A DNA stretch of 17,338 bases from an uncultured Bacilli bacterium (GTDB lineage Bacteria; Bacillota_I; Bacilli_A; RF39; UBA660): contig CASRZP010000018.1 of NCBI GenBank assembly GCA_949440065.1, positions 1-17,338 of the forward strand, written 5' to 3'. Below are positions 6,088 through 14,233 of the stretch, piece after piece (positions within the stretch are counted from its first letter, which is position 1; each line of letters opens with the position of its first letter). Made by a program: the position numbers and the translations under genes. The notes beneath the pieces are model-generated. The model was not told where the DNA came from and did not search any database. It saw only the letters and a program-made list of their open reading frames with translations.

Positions 6088-9000
6088 CTATAAAACTTCC
6101 TCTACAGTTGTGCTTACACTTTCATTTTTACTTACATTTACACTCTCTTGTGCAAACTCTTCAATAAACTTCACCTGTACAGGACGACTACGTACAACAA
6201 CAAACCCAAAATACGGTGGCAACTCCTCACGATGTTCCTTAGTCACCTTATTAATCTTTAACGTAAATTGATCCCCTAGACCATTGCCTAAGTAGATTCC
6301 ATAATTTGGATTAACCACATTTTTATACCAAGATTCTAACTCTAACCGTTTAGCCTTTTCAACATTTGCCACGATAATAAAGTTGATAATTCCCAAAAAT
6401 TTTCCTTTTTCTAGAATACTTGCTAATAAATTCCTATTTTCCTCATTCAACTTACTTCTAAACGCGTCAAACCCAATAATTGTACAAATTACCTTTTTTC
6501 GATTAGCTAGAAATTCTCTATTTTGATTTTGATAGGCAACAAACGCTTCATCAATCGTATTTCTTAACCAAGTGAACACCACATCAAACTCTCTATCATA
6601 ATAGAAATATCCATCATCGGCTTTAAAACCAGCCATTTCTTCAGCATTAATGACGATTACTTGTTCCTTTTTTAAATACGCTAATTCATTGATTAACGCT
6701 AGATAGAAATGACTAAACTCTAAAATATCTTGTCCTAAAATTAAATTAACATACTGCTTTGTAAAATCGTATCCTAAAGGTTTTAATGTATCTTTTTCCA
6801 TACCTAAGATAGGAATACCACTAGTTAAATAAGGCAAAACATGTTTAGTTTCAATTCTTTTTGGTAGTACAGGAATACCTTTGGCTTTAGGAAATTTTTC
6901 TCTTAAATAGGAAGTTACTTTTCTAATATAATCAGGAATTTGATCAAGTGGTGCTACAAATGCCGTTTGAAATTCGTAAATTTCTCCTAAATTTACTAAG
7001 CCTCGACCTAGTGTTTTTGAAGGATACATCTTTTGTACATTCCCCAAAATGTTATTGTAGTCCATAACATTCGTTTGTTGTAATACATACTCCATCGCAA
7101 AATTTTGCCTTACTTTAAACCTGATGCCATTTAAATTATTAATCGTTAATACAAAATAAATGCCATATTTTGGTGCTTCTCTAGTTAATTGAAAAAATAC
7201 ATCTTCATACTTATTAAAAGTCTCTTGATATCCTTCATAATTATTGATAACTACCACAATTTGCGGAAGTAGTTTATCGCTTTGTTGTAAAAATCCTTGC
7301 ATCGTTCCATTAAATGGTGCAAACAATTGTTTTCTCGTTTCAATCATTTCATCCATCATCTTATAAAAGTTAGCCATTTTCTCTTCCTCAGTAACCGTGA
7401 TAATATCTCCTACATGAGGTGCATTTTCAAAACTTTTCAACGTCTCTGATCCAAAGTCTAACAAATAAATGTTAACTTCGTCTGTTGTATACGTAGTAAT
7501 TAACGAATAGAATAACGTTGTTAAGAAGTTTTCTTTACCACTTCCTGTCATTCCATAAACAATGGCGTTACCATTTTCACTAAAAGGAATCGTTAACAAA
7601 GATTGACTTTGCTTATTAGGCATGTCGTATTCTCCAACAATCGGATTTAAGATATGCTTAACCTTTTGATAAGAATACTTTTGCATTAACCCTTGCACTG
7701 CAATATAACTAGGAAGTTTTTCTAGCCACAAAGGGCGAACTTTAATATTCATACTTTTCGCTACTTGAATTAAATAAGTGACAATATTACTTAACTCTTC
7801 TCCATGAGCAACGATCTTTTCACTTTTATGATCGATATCCACTTCATGATAAATTACTCCTATGTCATTGATAAACTCAATTTTTGTATCTACTTCTTTT
7901 CGCGGTTTATCAACAGGCAAATAAGTAGCTCCACACCATGCAGCTTGACCTAAGACAAAAATTTCATTGTACCCTACTTGTAAATAAAATCTTCCTGTTT
8001 GTGTTAACAATGCTGCTTCTGGTGATTTAATGACTTCTGTACTATCTGACTTTTCTTGAACACGTAGGCATACCCTAAACCTCGTATTACTCCAAATTTG
8101 ATTATCCACTACCCCTGAAGGTTTTTGTGTTGCTAAAATCAAATGAACGCCTAAACTTCTACCAATACGTGCTGTTTGAATTAACTGTTGCATAAATTCT
8201 GGTTGTTGCGTTTTTAATTCTGCAAACTCATCCGTAATAATAAACAAGTGAGAAATAGCCTCATTAACTACTTTCTTGCGATATAATTGTTGATATTTAT
8301 AAATATCAATCGTATTCTCTTTAGACTTTGCACGTGCTTCGTTAAACATTCGTTGCCTTCTTTTAAGCTCACTATCAATAGAAGCAAATGAACGCTTAAT
8401 TTCTACAGCATCTAAATTTGTGATAGTTCCAACTAGATGAGGAAGTCGCTCTCCTGTTAAATGGTTTTCTAAACTTCCACTTAAACCTCCACCTTTGTAA
8501 TCAATCAAGATAAATTGTACTTCTTCTGGATGATAATTAACAGCCATCGACAAAATGTAAGTAATTAATAATTCGCTTTTACCACTTCCTGTCATTCCTG
8601 CTACTAACCCATGAGGTCCAGCATACTTCTCGTGTAAATCTAAGCGAATTAACTCTTGATTTTTTCCTACGCCAATTGGTGCTTGCAAGGATTGAATCGG
8701 GTTATTTTTCTGCCAACGAGAAGGTGCATTTAACTGTTCAACCATACCAATTTGATACATATTTAAAAAACTTAACTTATTTGGTAGTTTTCCTTCTTCA
8801 TTTTCTGTAATATCTAAAGGAATATTGGCTAAAACCCTAGCACACTCTTCTAATTGTAAATTTGTAGTAAAATCAATTTGAAACTTTGTCGTATCAGCAT
8901 TTAATACATTTTTAAACAAATCTGAATTTTTACTATTGGCATGAATAAACATTTGACAAGAAGTAGGAAGTGTAGATACATTATCGTTCATAATGATCAT

Positions 9001-10719
9001 ACTAAAGCCCATATTTTGTTTACTTTCTAAAATATGATTTATCAAATCAAAATGACGAATTGATTTAAAATCGTCGATAATCAATAAATAATAAGGCGAC
9101 GTTTTTCCATCTTCCATTCGACGTGACAACTCATGCTCTAAGAAATAACAAATTTCTTTGCTATCATCGTTATTAGAAGCAAAAAAACGCATTTTCTTAT
9201 CGTCACGGAAGGAATGTGGTAAAAACTTAGTAAAACTCCACTCCTCCTTTTGACATTCGTTAGTAAACACCACAATTTTTAAATCATCATAAGAGTGAAA
9301 GGCAACAAGTTGTAAAATCATATTATTAACTAATCGTTGATTAATTTGCTTATTACCGATAATTGCCACAATATACTGTTCTATCAAAGACAAGGTAATG
9401 GGAACATCTGCTAAGTTCTTGGGCTCCCTACCCAAAGAATTTAACATTTCTCGTAAGTTATCTTCCTCTAAAGTAAAATGTTCGGTTGGGTAGTCAATAC
9501 TAATTTTCATTGGAATTGTTCCCATACCAAGACTTACTGTTAAAAAGTCTTGTTCTTCTTTTTTTCGCTCCCATAAATTAAATTTTTGATGTAAGATCAC
9601 TTGTTTACATTCCTCTAGTGACAAATTATTCTCAAGTAAGATATGACGTTGTTGACGAATAGTATCAATGATTACTTGCCGTTTTTCTTCGATGTACTCC
9701 TTATACTTCTTTTGGCGTTTTGCTTCTAGTTTCTTTTGTTTTTTCTTATCAAATCGATTAGTGATAATAGGCCATAAAATAACAGATGACATCATGGCAA
9801 CACACATGACAATCGATGGTAAGACACTAATTAATTTAGCATTATTATTTACCACATTGTTAACAGCAACTAACCCCATCATTGCTGAAGACATTCCCAT
9901 AGTCACCATTGGTCCAACGATTAATAATAAAGGTCTATCATCTTCATTTGCCTTTATAGGAGGTGGATCTATTACCATCTTTAGTTCTGTTAAAAGTGCC
10001 CGAAACCTTGGTTTTTTATGAAAATAAGAAGAATCCTGGTAAAGTTCTAGCTCAGGAAGTTCTTCATTTTCATTAGGCGATTCAATATACTCTCTTGCTG
10101 ATTCCATCACTAACGGAGAGTGACATACTACCTTATTTAATGGCGAATTCACATTAAGCAAAATTCCCTTTTTCATCACAACAAAAATAACTTTTAATCC
10201 CTTTAAAAAGATAATATCACCTGAATGTAGTGCCATCACATCTTCAACTGCATTGTGATTTAAATATACTAAACTATCATGATGATTATTGCTAAGAAAA
10301 TAGCTACCATTTTGATAGGTAATCTTCGCATGAGTCGTTTTTACCCCCTCATTAGCATACATAATCATATCCTGATTTCCACTACCAATGGTAATATCTA
10401 TGGCCTCATCGATATGATAAAAATGATTTGTCGGATCGAGTAAAGGTGCCATATATAATTCCAATGTCTCGTGAGTAGACAAGTTTTGTAACGTATAAAA
10501 ATGATATTCTTCTAAAACGATATTTGTAATCGGCATTCCTTGTTCCATAATGGCAACTTCATAATTACTTAGTAACACCCAGTGATTATCTTGTGCTACA
10601 ACGTTAATCAAATTGTCTTCGCTGTTATTCAATAAATCCTTTATCCAATAATTGCCAAAAACTTGACGAGGAAGGGCAAAATTTTTCATTTTTCCATTTT
10701 TAATGATGGACCCTTGCAT
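6088..10719 (-). CDS. essC: EssC, FtsK/SpoIIIE-type ATPase of type VII secretion
   Basis: This 1543-residue membrane ATPase is the motor and substrate receptor of Firmicutes T7SS. Residues 1-180 hold two FHA-like beta domains (the second with DITIGSGNQ at 108). Two membrane helices lie at 263-286 and 294-319, with a basic coiled segment after them. The first ATPase domain has an intact Walker A GMTGSGKS (708-715) and Walker B FIITDEF (D830, E831). The second has GMTGSGKE (1056-1063), where Glu replaces the usual Ser/Thr, and a degenerate Walker B VVVINNYEG. The third (about 1295-1510) has no recognisable Walker A. The length is typical of the family. I start it at the ATG at 10719 rather than the in-frame TTG at 10758, because AAAGGGG precedes the ATG and the TTG lies inside a hairpin. 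It follows two WXG100 genes. Confidence 0.95.
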   Translation of the reverse strand: MQGSIIKNGKMKNFALPRQVFGNYWIKDLLNNSEDNLINVVAQDNHWVLLSNYEVAIMEQGMPITNIVLEEYHFYTLQNLSTHETLELYMAPLLDPTNHFYHIDEAIDITIGSGNQDMIMYANEGVKTTHAKITYQNGSYFLSNNHHDSLVYLNHNAVEDVMALHSGDIIFLKGLKVIFVVMKKGILLNVNSPLNKVVCHSPLVMESAREYIESPNENEELPELELYQDSSYFHKKPRFRALLTELKMVIDPPPIKANEDDRPLLLIVGPMVTMGMSSAMMGLVAVNNVVNNNAKLISVLPSIVMCVAMMSSVILWPIITNRFDKKKQKKLEAKRQKKYKEYIEEKRQVIIDTIRQQRHILLENNLSLEECKQVILHQKFNLWERKKEEQDFLTVSLGMGTIPMKISIDYPTEHFTLEEDNLREMLNSLGREPKNLADVPITLSLIEQYIVAIIGNKQINQRLVNNMILQLVAFHSYDDLKIVVFTNECQKEEWSFTKFLPHSFRDDKKMRFFASNNDDSKEICYFLEHELSRRMEDGKTSPYYLLIIDDFKSIRHFDLINHILESKQNMGFSMIIMNDNVSTLPTSCQMFIHANSKNSDLFKNVLNADTTKFQIDFTTNLQLEECARVLANIPLDITENEEGKLPNKLSFLNMYQIGMVEQLNAPSRWQKNNPIQSLQAPIGVGKNQELIRLDLHEKYAGPHGLVAGMTGSGKSELLITYILSMAVNYHPEEVQFILIDYKGGGLSGSLENHLTGERLPHLVGTITNLDAVEIKRSFASIDSELKRRQRMFNEARAKSKENTIDIYKYQQLYRKKVVNEAISHLFIITDEFAELKTQQPEFMQQLIQTARIGRSLGVHLILATQKPSGVVDNQIWSNTRFRVCLRVQEKSDSTEVIKSPEAALLTQTGRFYLQVGYNEIFVLGQAAWCGATYLPVDKPRKEVDTKIEFINDIGVIYHEVDIDHKSEKIVAHGEELSNIVTYLIQVAKSMNIKVRPLWLEKLPSYIAVQGLMQKYSYQKVKHILNPIVGEYDMPNKQSQSLLTIPFSENGNAIVYGMTGSGKENFLTTLFYSLITTYTTDEVNIYLLDFGSETLKSFENAPHVGDIITVTEEEKMANFYKMMDEMIETRKQLFAPFNGTMQGFLQQSDKLLPQIVVVINNYEGYQETFNKYEDVFFQLTREAPKYGIYFVLTINNLNGIRFKVRQNFAMEYVLQQTNVMDYNNILGNVQKMYPSKTLGRGLVNLGEIYEFQTAFVAPLDQIPDYIRKVTSYLREKFPKAKGIPVLPKRIETKHVLPYLTSGIPILGMEKDTLKPLGYDFTKQYVNLILGQDILEFSHFYLALINELAYLKKEQVIVINAEEMAGFKADDGYFYYDREFDVVFTWLRNTIDEAFVAYQNQNREFLANRKKVICTIIGFDAFRSKLNEENRNLLASILEKGKFLGIINFIIVANVEKAKRLELESWYKNVVNPNYGIYLGNGLGDQFTLKINKVTKEHREELPPYFGFVVVRSRPVQVKFIEEFAQESVNVSKNESVSTTVEEVL

Positions 10720-10726
10720 AACATTT

Positions 10727-10733
10727 CCCCTTT
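10727..10733 (-). promoter_or_regulatory. SD sequence that fixes the essC start
   Basis: AAAGGGG on the minus strand lies 7 nt before the ATG at 10719. The ATG in between (10724) is out of frame. The conserved N-terminal FHA region begins after this start. Confidence 0.7.
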
Positions 10734-10750
10734 TCTCTTTTATATTTTTC

Positions 10751-10788
10751 TTATCCAAAGGGAAGAATTTCCTCTTTCACTTGGATAA
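10751..10788 (-). repeat. Hairpin in the essC leader
   Basis: TTATCCAA and TTGGATAA arms close a 22-nt interior that itself contains GGAA and TTCC complements. It directly follows the terminator-like hairpin at 10787-10814, sharing two bases with it, and precedes the essC SD. It may block or stabilise the 5' end of an essC mRNA processed or terminated at this point. Confidence 0.5.
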
Positions 10789-10814
10789 AAAAACTTAGTA
10801 TTTTAAGTTTTTTT
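10787..10814 (-). terminator. Terminator/attenuator between WXG100 gene and essC
   Basis: An 11-bp perfect stem, AAAAAAACTTA with TAAGTTTTTTT, encloses a 6-nt loop, and on the minus strand the stem itself ends in seven T. It overlaps the stop codon of the WXG100 gene. Being A/T-only it is likely leaky, allowing more WXG100 than EssC from one transcript. Confidence 0.6.
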
Positions 10815-11112
10815 AATTAGAATTTCCAATAACAGATTGATCGACACTACGATAATTTTCAACAACCTTCATTAAGTAACGATGACAATCATCAATTGCT
10901 TGTACAAATTGTGGAAATTTTGCACTTAAAGTATCGAATTGTTCTCTTGTATGACTTGCTGAAGTCCCAGCCCAGATTTCTTCTGTTCCAATTAATCGAA
11001 ACAAAGATTGAATATCATTGTTTAATAATGAATCCATTTGATTAGCAGCTGATTTCAACTGTTCGGCAAGTGACAATACTTGTTCATAAGTTAATTTTGA
11101 TCCACCTAGCAT
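10813..11112 (-). CDS. WXG100 family protein with YxxxD tail
   Basis: The 99-residue product fits the helical-hairpin WXG100 plan: helix (about 8-40), turn with W47-A-G49, second helix (about 55-90). Near the C-terminus Y87-R-S-V-D91 is the YxxxD/E secretion signal known from T7SS substrates. WXG100 proteins are secreted as dimers and bind EssC. It lies 20 nt downstream of another WXG100 gene and just before essC, so the two are probably a co-expressed pair. SD AAGGAG at normal spacing. It is not close enough to any named Esx protein to assign esxA or esxB. Confidence 0.88.
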   Translation of the reverse strand: MLGGSKLTYEQVLSLAEQLKSAANQMDSLLNNDIQSLFRLIGTEEIWAGTSASHTREQFDTLSAKFPQFVQAIDDCHRYLMKVVENYRSVDQSVIGNSN

Positions 11113-11132
11113 TTTAATTTTCTCCTTCCTTA

Positions 11133-11417
11133 TCAGTTAATTGCCCCTTCATTATCTTGGCATGCTTGTTCATAGGCTGTTGCAATTCTTACTACGGTTT
11201 GTCCAAGTTCTTCGATAGTATCAGACAATTTTTGCATATATTGTGATTGCTCAGTAATGGCATTAGAATACTTCATCGCATCACTTCCTTGCCAAGCATC
11301 TTTCAATTGGTTATTGATATTCATAATCTTATTTAAAAGCTCACGAAATTCCTGACCTTTATTTGATATTTGTGATCCTGTTGTTCTCGTTTCTTCGTAA
11401 TTAATATTTAAATCCAT
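11133..11417 (-). CDS. WXG100 family protein (EsxA-like)
   Basis: The 94-residue product has the WXG100 turn W42-Q-G44 (LKDAWQGSDAMKY) between two predicted helices. Its tail reads Y82-E-Q-A-C86, so the position normally Asp/Glu in the YxxxD/E signal is Cys. It may therefore be the signal-less partner of the 99-residue protein encoded 20 nt downstream. The start is well supported: an unusually strong SD, GGGGGTGG, lies 5 nt before the ATG. A promoter of its own precedes it, separating this gene and essC from the hydrolase operon. Confidence 0.9.
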   Translation of the reverse strand: MDLNINYEETRTTGSQISNKGQEFRELLNKIMNINNQLKDAWQGSDAMKYSNAITEQSQYMQKLSDTIEELGQTVVRIATAYEQACQDNEGAIN

Positions 11418-11467
11418 CTTGCCACCCCCTTTCCTTTTTATAGGTTATTAGCCTACTTTCTATAAAA

Positions 11468-11497
11468 ATTATATCATAGGAATGAATTTATTTTCAA
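11468..11497 (-). promoter_or_regulatory. Strong promoter for WXG100-WXG100-essC
   Basis: Minus strand: -35 TTGAAA (11492-11497), 18-nt spacer, -10 TATAAT (11468-11473) preceded by TGA, an extended -10. The predicted leader is about 44 nt. This allows the secretion core to be made independently of the upstream hydrolase operon, which has no obvious terminator. Confidence 0.75.
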
Positions 11498-11513
11498 CTA
11501 TTCTTTCAAATGA

Positions 11514-13235
11514 TTATTGGTTTTTGATAAAATTAAGATATTTGTCATAGGAATTTTCTTTCATGTTGTCAACATACTTATACCACCAATCATACTTTGT
11601 CCCTTTACTATCTTGGTAATGATTAGGGTTTTTAATCCAATTGTTATCGTAAATATTACTTCCTTCAGCTGGTACCCATTCTGAATTGGCTCCATTATAT
11701 AAAGGGTTCATGTTATATGCTAAACTCTTACTTTCATCGTAGTAACTTTGTTCTTTTACCCAGTCTAGATAAGACTCCATTAATTTTGCTTGAGCATCCG
11801 CTCCATTTTCAATACTAGCGACAACATCCAAGTTACCATTTTCATCTAATACAGAGAAATCTTTATAGGTTCCATTAGACCTTAGTCCACCGTAGTTAAA
11901 CTTGTTTTGTGCTAAATTACTAGCTCCTAGCCCACCTTCAAAGTCCATAATAGCTAATACAGTTGCCACTGTATCTTTATCTTCAATTCCTCGCTTAGCT
12001 AAAGCATCAACAATTTTTACGCGAACAATATCAGGATTGATAATTTGTTTACCTTTATATTCTGTATAAAGAGTATCCTCAGTAATGTTAATTTCAGTAT
12101 TTGGTGTTTTTTCTTTATCTTTTTGATCAATTGGCTTTAGATCTTCTTTTTTGACATCTTTTAAAATATTGACTACTTTATCTGGCTTTACAAATAAAGA
12201 GGCCTTGGCTTGAGTAGTAATGCCTTCTGATTCTTTTAATCGGTTAGCATCCATTGCACCATCAAAAATTGATTTGAATTCACTTAGTTGAACATCAGCT
12301 AAATGATAAGTAGCATACGCACGAATTCCAGTTTCCAAGCCACTTGCTGTTTTATGTTCAGAAAGAGCATCTTCTAGGGCTTCAACATTTTCGATATAGG
12401 AAGTCCACCATGAATAAATATTGCTGTATCCTTGATTTACTGCTTCATAAAAGCTTTTTAATTCACCAACTACTCGTTGATTATTTGCATCTTCTCCACT
12501 AGTAGTATCACTGCTTAAATACTCTTGATAACTATTTGCATATTCATTCATTCGTTCATTAAATGTGGCAAATGTATCTTTTAACCCTTGCATGTTAACT
12601 AAAAATTCATTCTCATCAAACGAATGAAAATAATCGATAGTACTATCACTTTGATAGCTAGACATACTTGATTGGATAGAAAAGCTTTCAATCACTTTCA
12701 ACTGCTCTCCTAACTGTTCTAAAACAACAGCTAATTCTTTATTCAAGTTGGCTATTTCTTGTTCTAACTTAGCAATTTCAGCAGCTACTTCAGGAACAAT
12801 TTCTTTTTTTGTTATTGTATTTCCCAATTCATCTGTTTCTGTAACATAACGATATAACTTGGGTAATAACGCTGAAATTCTAGCTTGCCGAGCAGCAATT
12901 TCTCCTTGAAGACTTTTAGCTTGGGCTTCAATTGCTTTATAAGCATCGACATGATCTAAAAACTCGTTATATGACATTAGACCAGCAACTAAGTCTTGAT
13001 AACGATTTCCTAACTGCCCCATAAGAGTAGATAATTTACTTGCACTTTCACATTTTGCTACGCTAGGACTACTAATTTGACTTGCCATTTCTTTTGTTTT
13101 TGCACGAGATGCCACATTTAAGGCATTAGTAGTCATTGTTCGTGAAAACGATGAATCAAAGGAAACCTTTCCCATTATACGAGATGCTTTAAAGTTATTG
13201 GCATCCGTTTGTTGATTAATATGATAATCTATCAT
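11514..13235 (-). CDS. Putative T7SS cargo with GH73/lysozyme-like C-terminus
   Basis: A 573-residue protein without signal peptide or membrane segment. Residues 1-60 are polar; 65-185 are strongly helical with coiled-coil character (EAQAKSLQGEIAARQARISAL, VAAEIAKLEQEIANLNKELA), broken by a small insert at 131-150; 205-345 are further helices including YSWWTSYIENVEALEDAL. A charged Lys/Asp linker (350-385) leads to residues 400-573. There, VLAIMDFEGGLGASNLAQ (E433), NKFNYGGLR and ENGADAQAKLMESYLDW match the pattern of glucosaminidase/lysozyme-like domains (catalytic Glu, then an N-x-F/Y-GG turn, then a helix with a conserved Tyr). I infer a peptidoglycan hydrolase. Lack of a Sec signal and a place between two WXG100 pairs suggest export through EssC. 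A YxxxD (Y552-D556) occurs near the end. No LXG motif is obvious. The enzymatic call is moderate; the location within T7SS is certain. SD AAGAGGTGAT. Confidence 0.6.
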   Translation of the reverse strand: MIDYHINQQTDANNFKASRIMGKVSFDSSFSRTMTTNALNVASRAKTKEMASQISSPSVAKCESASKLSTLMGQLGNRYQDLVAGLMSYNEFLDHVDAYKAIEAQAKSLQGEIAARQARISALLPKLYRYVTETDELGNTITKKEIVPEVAAEIAKLEQEIANLNKELAVVLEQLGEQLKVIESFSIQSSMSSYQSDSTIDYFHSFDENEFLVNMQGLKDTFATFNERMNEYANSYQEYLSSDTTSGEDANNQRVVGELKSFYEAVNQGYSNIYSWWTSYIENVEALEDALSEHKTASGLETGIRAYATYHLADVQLSEFKSIFDGAMDANRLKESEGITTQAKASLFVKPDKVVNILKDVKKEDLKPIDQKDKEKTPNTEINITEDTLYTEYKGKQIINPDIVRVKIVDALAKRGIEDKDTVATVLAIMDFEGGLGASNLAQNKFNYGGLRSNGTYKDFSVLDENGNLDVVASIENGADAQAKLMESYLDWVKEQSYYDESKSLAYNMNPLYNGANSEWVPAEGSNIYDNNWIKNPNHYQDSKGTKYDWWYKYVDNMKENSYDKYLNFIKNQ

Positions 13236-13248
13236 TTCCTATCACCTC

Positions 13249-13557
13249 TTATTCAATGTAGAAACTATCATCCATTGTAGACATCACTTTTTTATCTAAC
13301 TGTTGATAATTTTCTTTGGCTTTTTGTAATACACTAATACTTTTTTTTAGCTCAATATCAACACCTTCGGTGCTTTTGACAAAGTTATTTAAATGACTAG
13401 CATAATAATCTGCAGCTTTACCTTGCCATAAACTTTTTTGGTTTATCGTAGTAGATACTTGTTTTACTTGTTCTAAAGTGCTATTGATATCTTCTACAAT
13501 AGCAGTTAACTCAACGATACAAGAATCAACTTTTTCATAAGACATCTTCTCTTTCAT
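13249..13557 (-). CDS. WXG100-like protein, probable cargo partner
   Basis: A 102-residue all-helical protein with W44-Q-G46 (NQKSLWQGKAADYY) in the turn and Y84-Q-Q-L-D88 near the end, the YxxxD/E secretion signal. The start at 13557 is chosen because AAGGAG lies 6 nt upstream, 10 nt after the stop of the preceding gene; the longer frame to 13593 would overlap that gene and lacks a similar SD. It is 13 nt upstream of the hydrolase-like gene. Small WXG-like proteins directly upstream of large T7SS effectors commonly act as targeting partners, so that role is inferred here. Confidence 0.82.
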   Translation of the reverse strand: MKEKMSYEKVDSCIVELTAIVEDINSTLEQVKQVSTTINQKSLWQGKAADYYASHLNNFVKSTEGVDIELKKSISVLQKAKENYQQLDKKVMSTMDDSFYIE

Positions 13558-13563
13558 GACTTT

Positions 13564-13569
13564 CTCCTT
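13564..13569 (-). promoter_or_regulatory. SD sequence fixing the 102-residue WXG100-like start
   Basis: AAGGAG on the minus strand lies 6 nt before the ATG at 13557, favouring it over the in-frame start at 13593. Confidence 0.75.
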
Positions 13570-13861
13570 ATATGTTAATGTTTCTTTGAGCAAATGTTTT
13601 ATCTAATAGGTCATATGCTCCTGGAACTTTATTTAAATATATTCCGTAGTTATTTACTTGCTTGGCTAATTCTTGTAATCCCACAATATACTTGCTTCTC
13701 ATCGCTTCTTGGTATATGTTAGCATCTTCTCCACTCCATGCTTCTTGTAAATGTTCCATTAATTGATTTAACTTTTGAATATTTCGATTTAATTGATTAG
13801 AACATTCTATTAAGTCTAGTCCTAAATGACGAACTTCTTCTTTTTTTATATCAGTAATCAT
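13568..13861 (-). CDS. WXG100 family protein with YxxxD tail
   Basis: A 97-residue protein with two predicted helices around W42-S-G44 (LQEAWSGEDANIY) and Y83-D-L-L-D87 (YxxxD) near the C-terminus. It lies between the EsaB gene (13 nt upstream) and the 102-residue WXG100-like gene, so the two likely form a pair for the hydrolase-like cargo. SD AAGGA 8 nt before the ATG. This pair and the pair beside essC are clearly divergent from each other. Confidence 0.88.
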   Translation of the reverse strand: MITDIKKEEVRHLGLDLIECSNQLNRNIQKLNQLMEHLQEAWSGEDANIYQEAMRSKYIVGLQELAKQVNNYGIYLNKVPGAYDLLDKTFAQRNINI

Positions 13862-13874
13862 AAATATATCCTTT

Positions 13875-14129
13875 CTACAATAATATTAACTTAGTACCAT
13901 TACGAATATCTGTTTGATCTAAAATTGTTTGATCTAAATATTCTTCGTGAGTAATTTGATTAAGCAATGCATACGAATAAGTTGAAATATATCTTTCCTC
14001 AGATAGCTCGCTAATCGCTTTTTTTAATAGTTTTTTAATTGAACCTATTTTTAGCTGAATTGGTAAAAAAACATCATATTCTTCTTCGATTAAAGGGACA
14101 AATAAACGCACTAATACTTTGTTTTTCAA
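13875..14129 (-). CDS. esaB: EsaB/YukD ubiquitin-like T7SS component
   Basis: An 84-residue protein with a predicted ubiquitin-like beta-grasp fold: VLVRLFVPLIEEEYDVFLPIQ as the opening hairpin, SIKKLLKKAISEL as the helix, and LDQTDIRNGTKLILL as the closing strand. This matches EsaB/YukD, a small cytoplasmic protein required for Firmicutes T7SS. The start is TTG at 14129, supported by AGGAGG 7 nt upstream; no ATG or GTG alternative exists before the conserved strand. It is the first gene of the operon, directly after the promoter at 14158-14186, and is divergent from rarA. Confidence 0.85.
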   Translation of the reverse strand: MKNKVLVRLFVPLIEEEYDVFLPIQLKIGSIKKLLKKAISELSEERYISTYSYALLNQITHEEYLDQTILDQTDIRNGTKLILL

Positions 14130-14157
14130 AATCTATCCTCCTATTCCATCTTTAACA

Positions 14158-14186
14158 ATCGTATCATAACTTTCTCATTTTGTAAA
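14158..14186 (-). promoter_or_regulatory. Probable promoter of the esaB operon
   Basis: Minus strand TTTACA (14181-14186) and TACGAT (14158-14163) are spaced exactly 17 nt. The predicted leader to the TTG start is about 22 nt. Confidence 0.5.
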
Positions 14187-14191
14187 TTTAT

Positions 14192-14220
14192 TTGCAATAA
14201 AAATGTTAATCCATTATAAT
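14192..14220 (+). promoter_or_regulatory. Promoter of rarA
   Basis: TTGCAA (14192-14197) and a perfect TATAAT (14215-14220) are spaced 17 nt. A start near 14227 leaves only about 10 nt before the ATG. It stands back-to-back with the esaB promoter, with 5 nt between the two -35 boxes. Confidence 0.7.
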
Positions 14221-14227
14221 AGGAAAC

Positions 14228-14233
14228 GGTGAT
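14228..14233 (+). promoter_or_regulatory. SD sequence fixing the rarA start
   Basis: GGTGAT, complementary to the end of 16S rRNA, lies 4 nt before the ATG at 14238. The in-frame GTG at 14229 is part of this SD and would be nearly leaderless. Confidence 0.65.

Noticed and set aside
7469..7478. Second dif-like arm (ATGTTAACTT) inside essC, and another at 12592-12600
   Set aside because: Only the right-arm core matches; there is no left arm or TATATA centre, so these are chance matches in A/T-rich coding DNA.
9668..10021. Plus-strand 117-codon frame opposite essC
   Set aside because: Antisense to the conserved membrane region of essC; no SD and no recognisable protein pattern.
10720..10758. 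Essential use of the TTG at 10758 as essC start
   Set aside because: It lies in the leader hairpin without an SD; the ATG at 10719 has AAAGGGG at good spacing.
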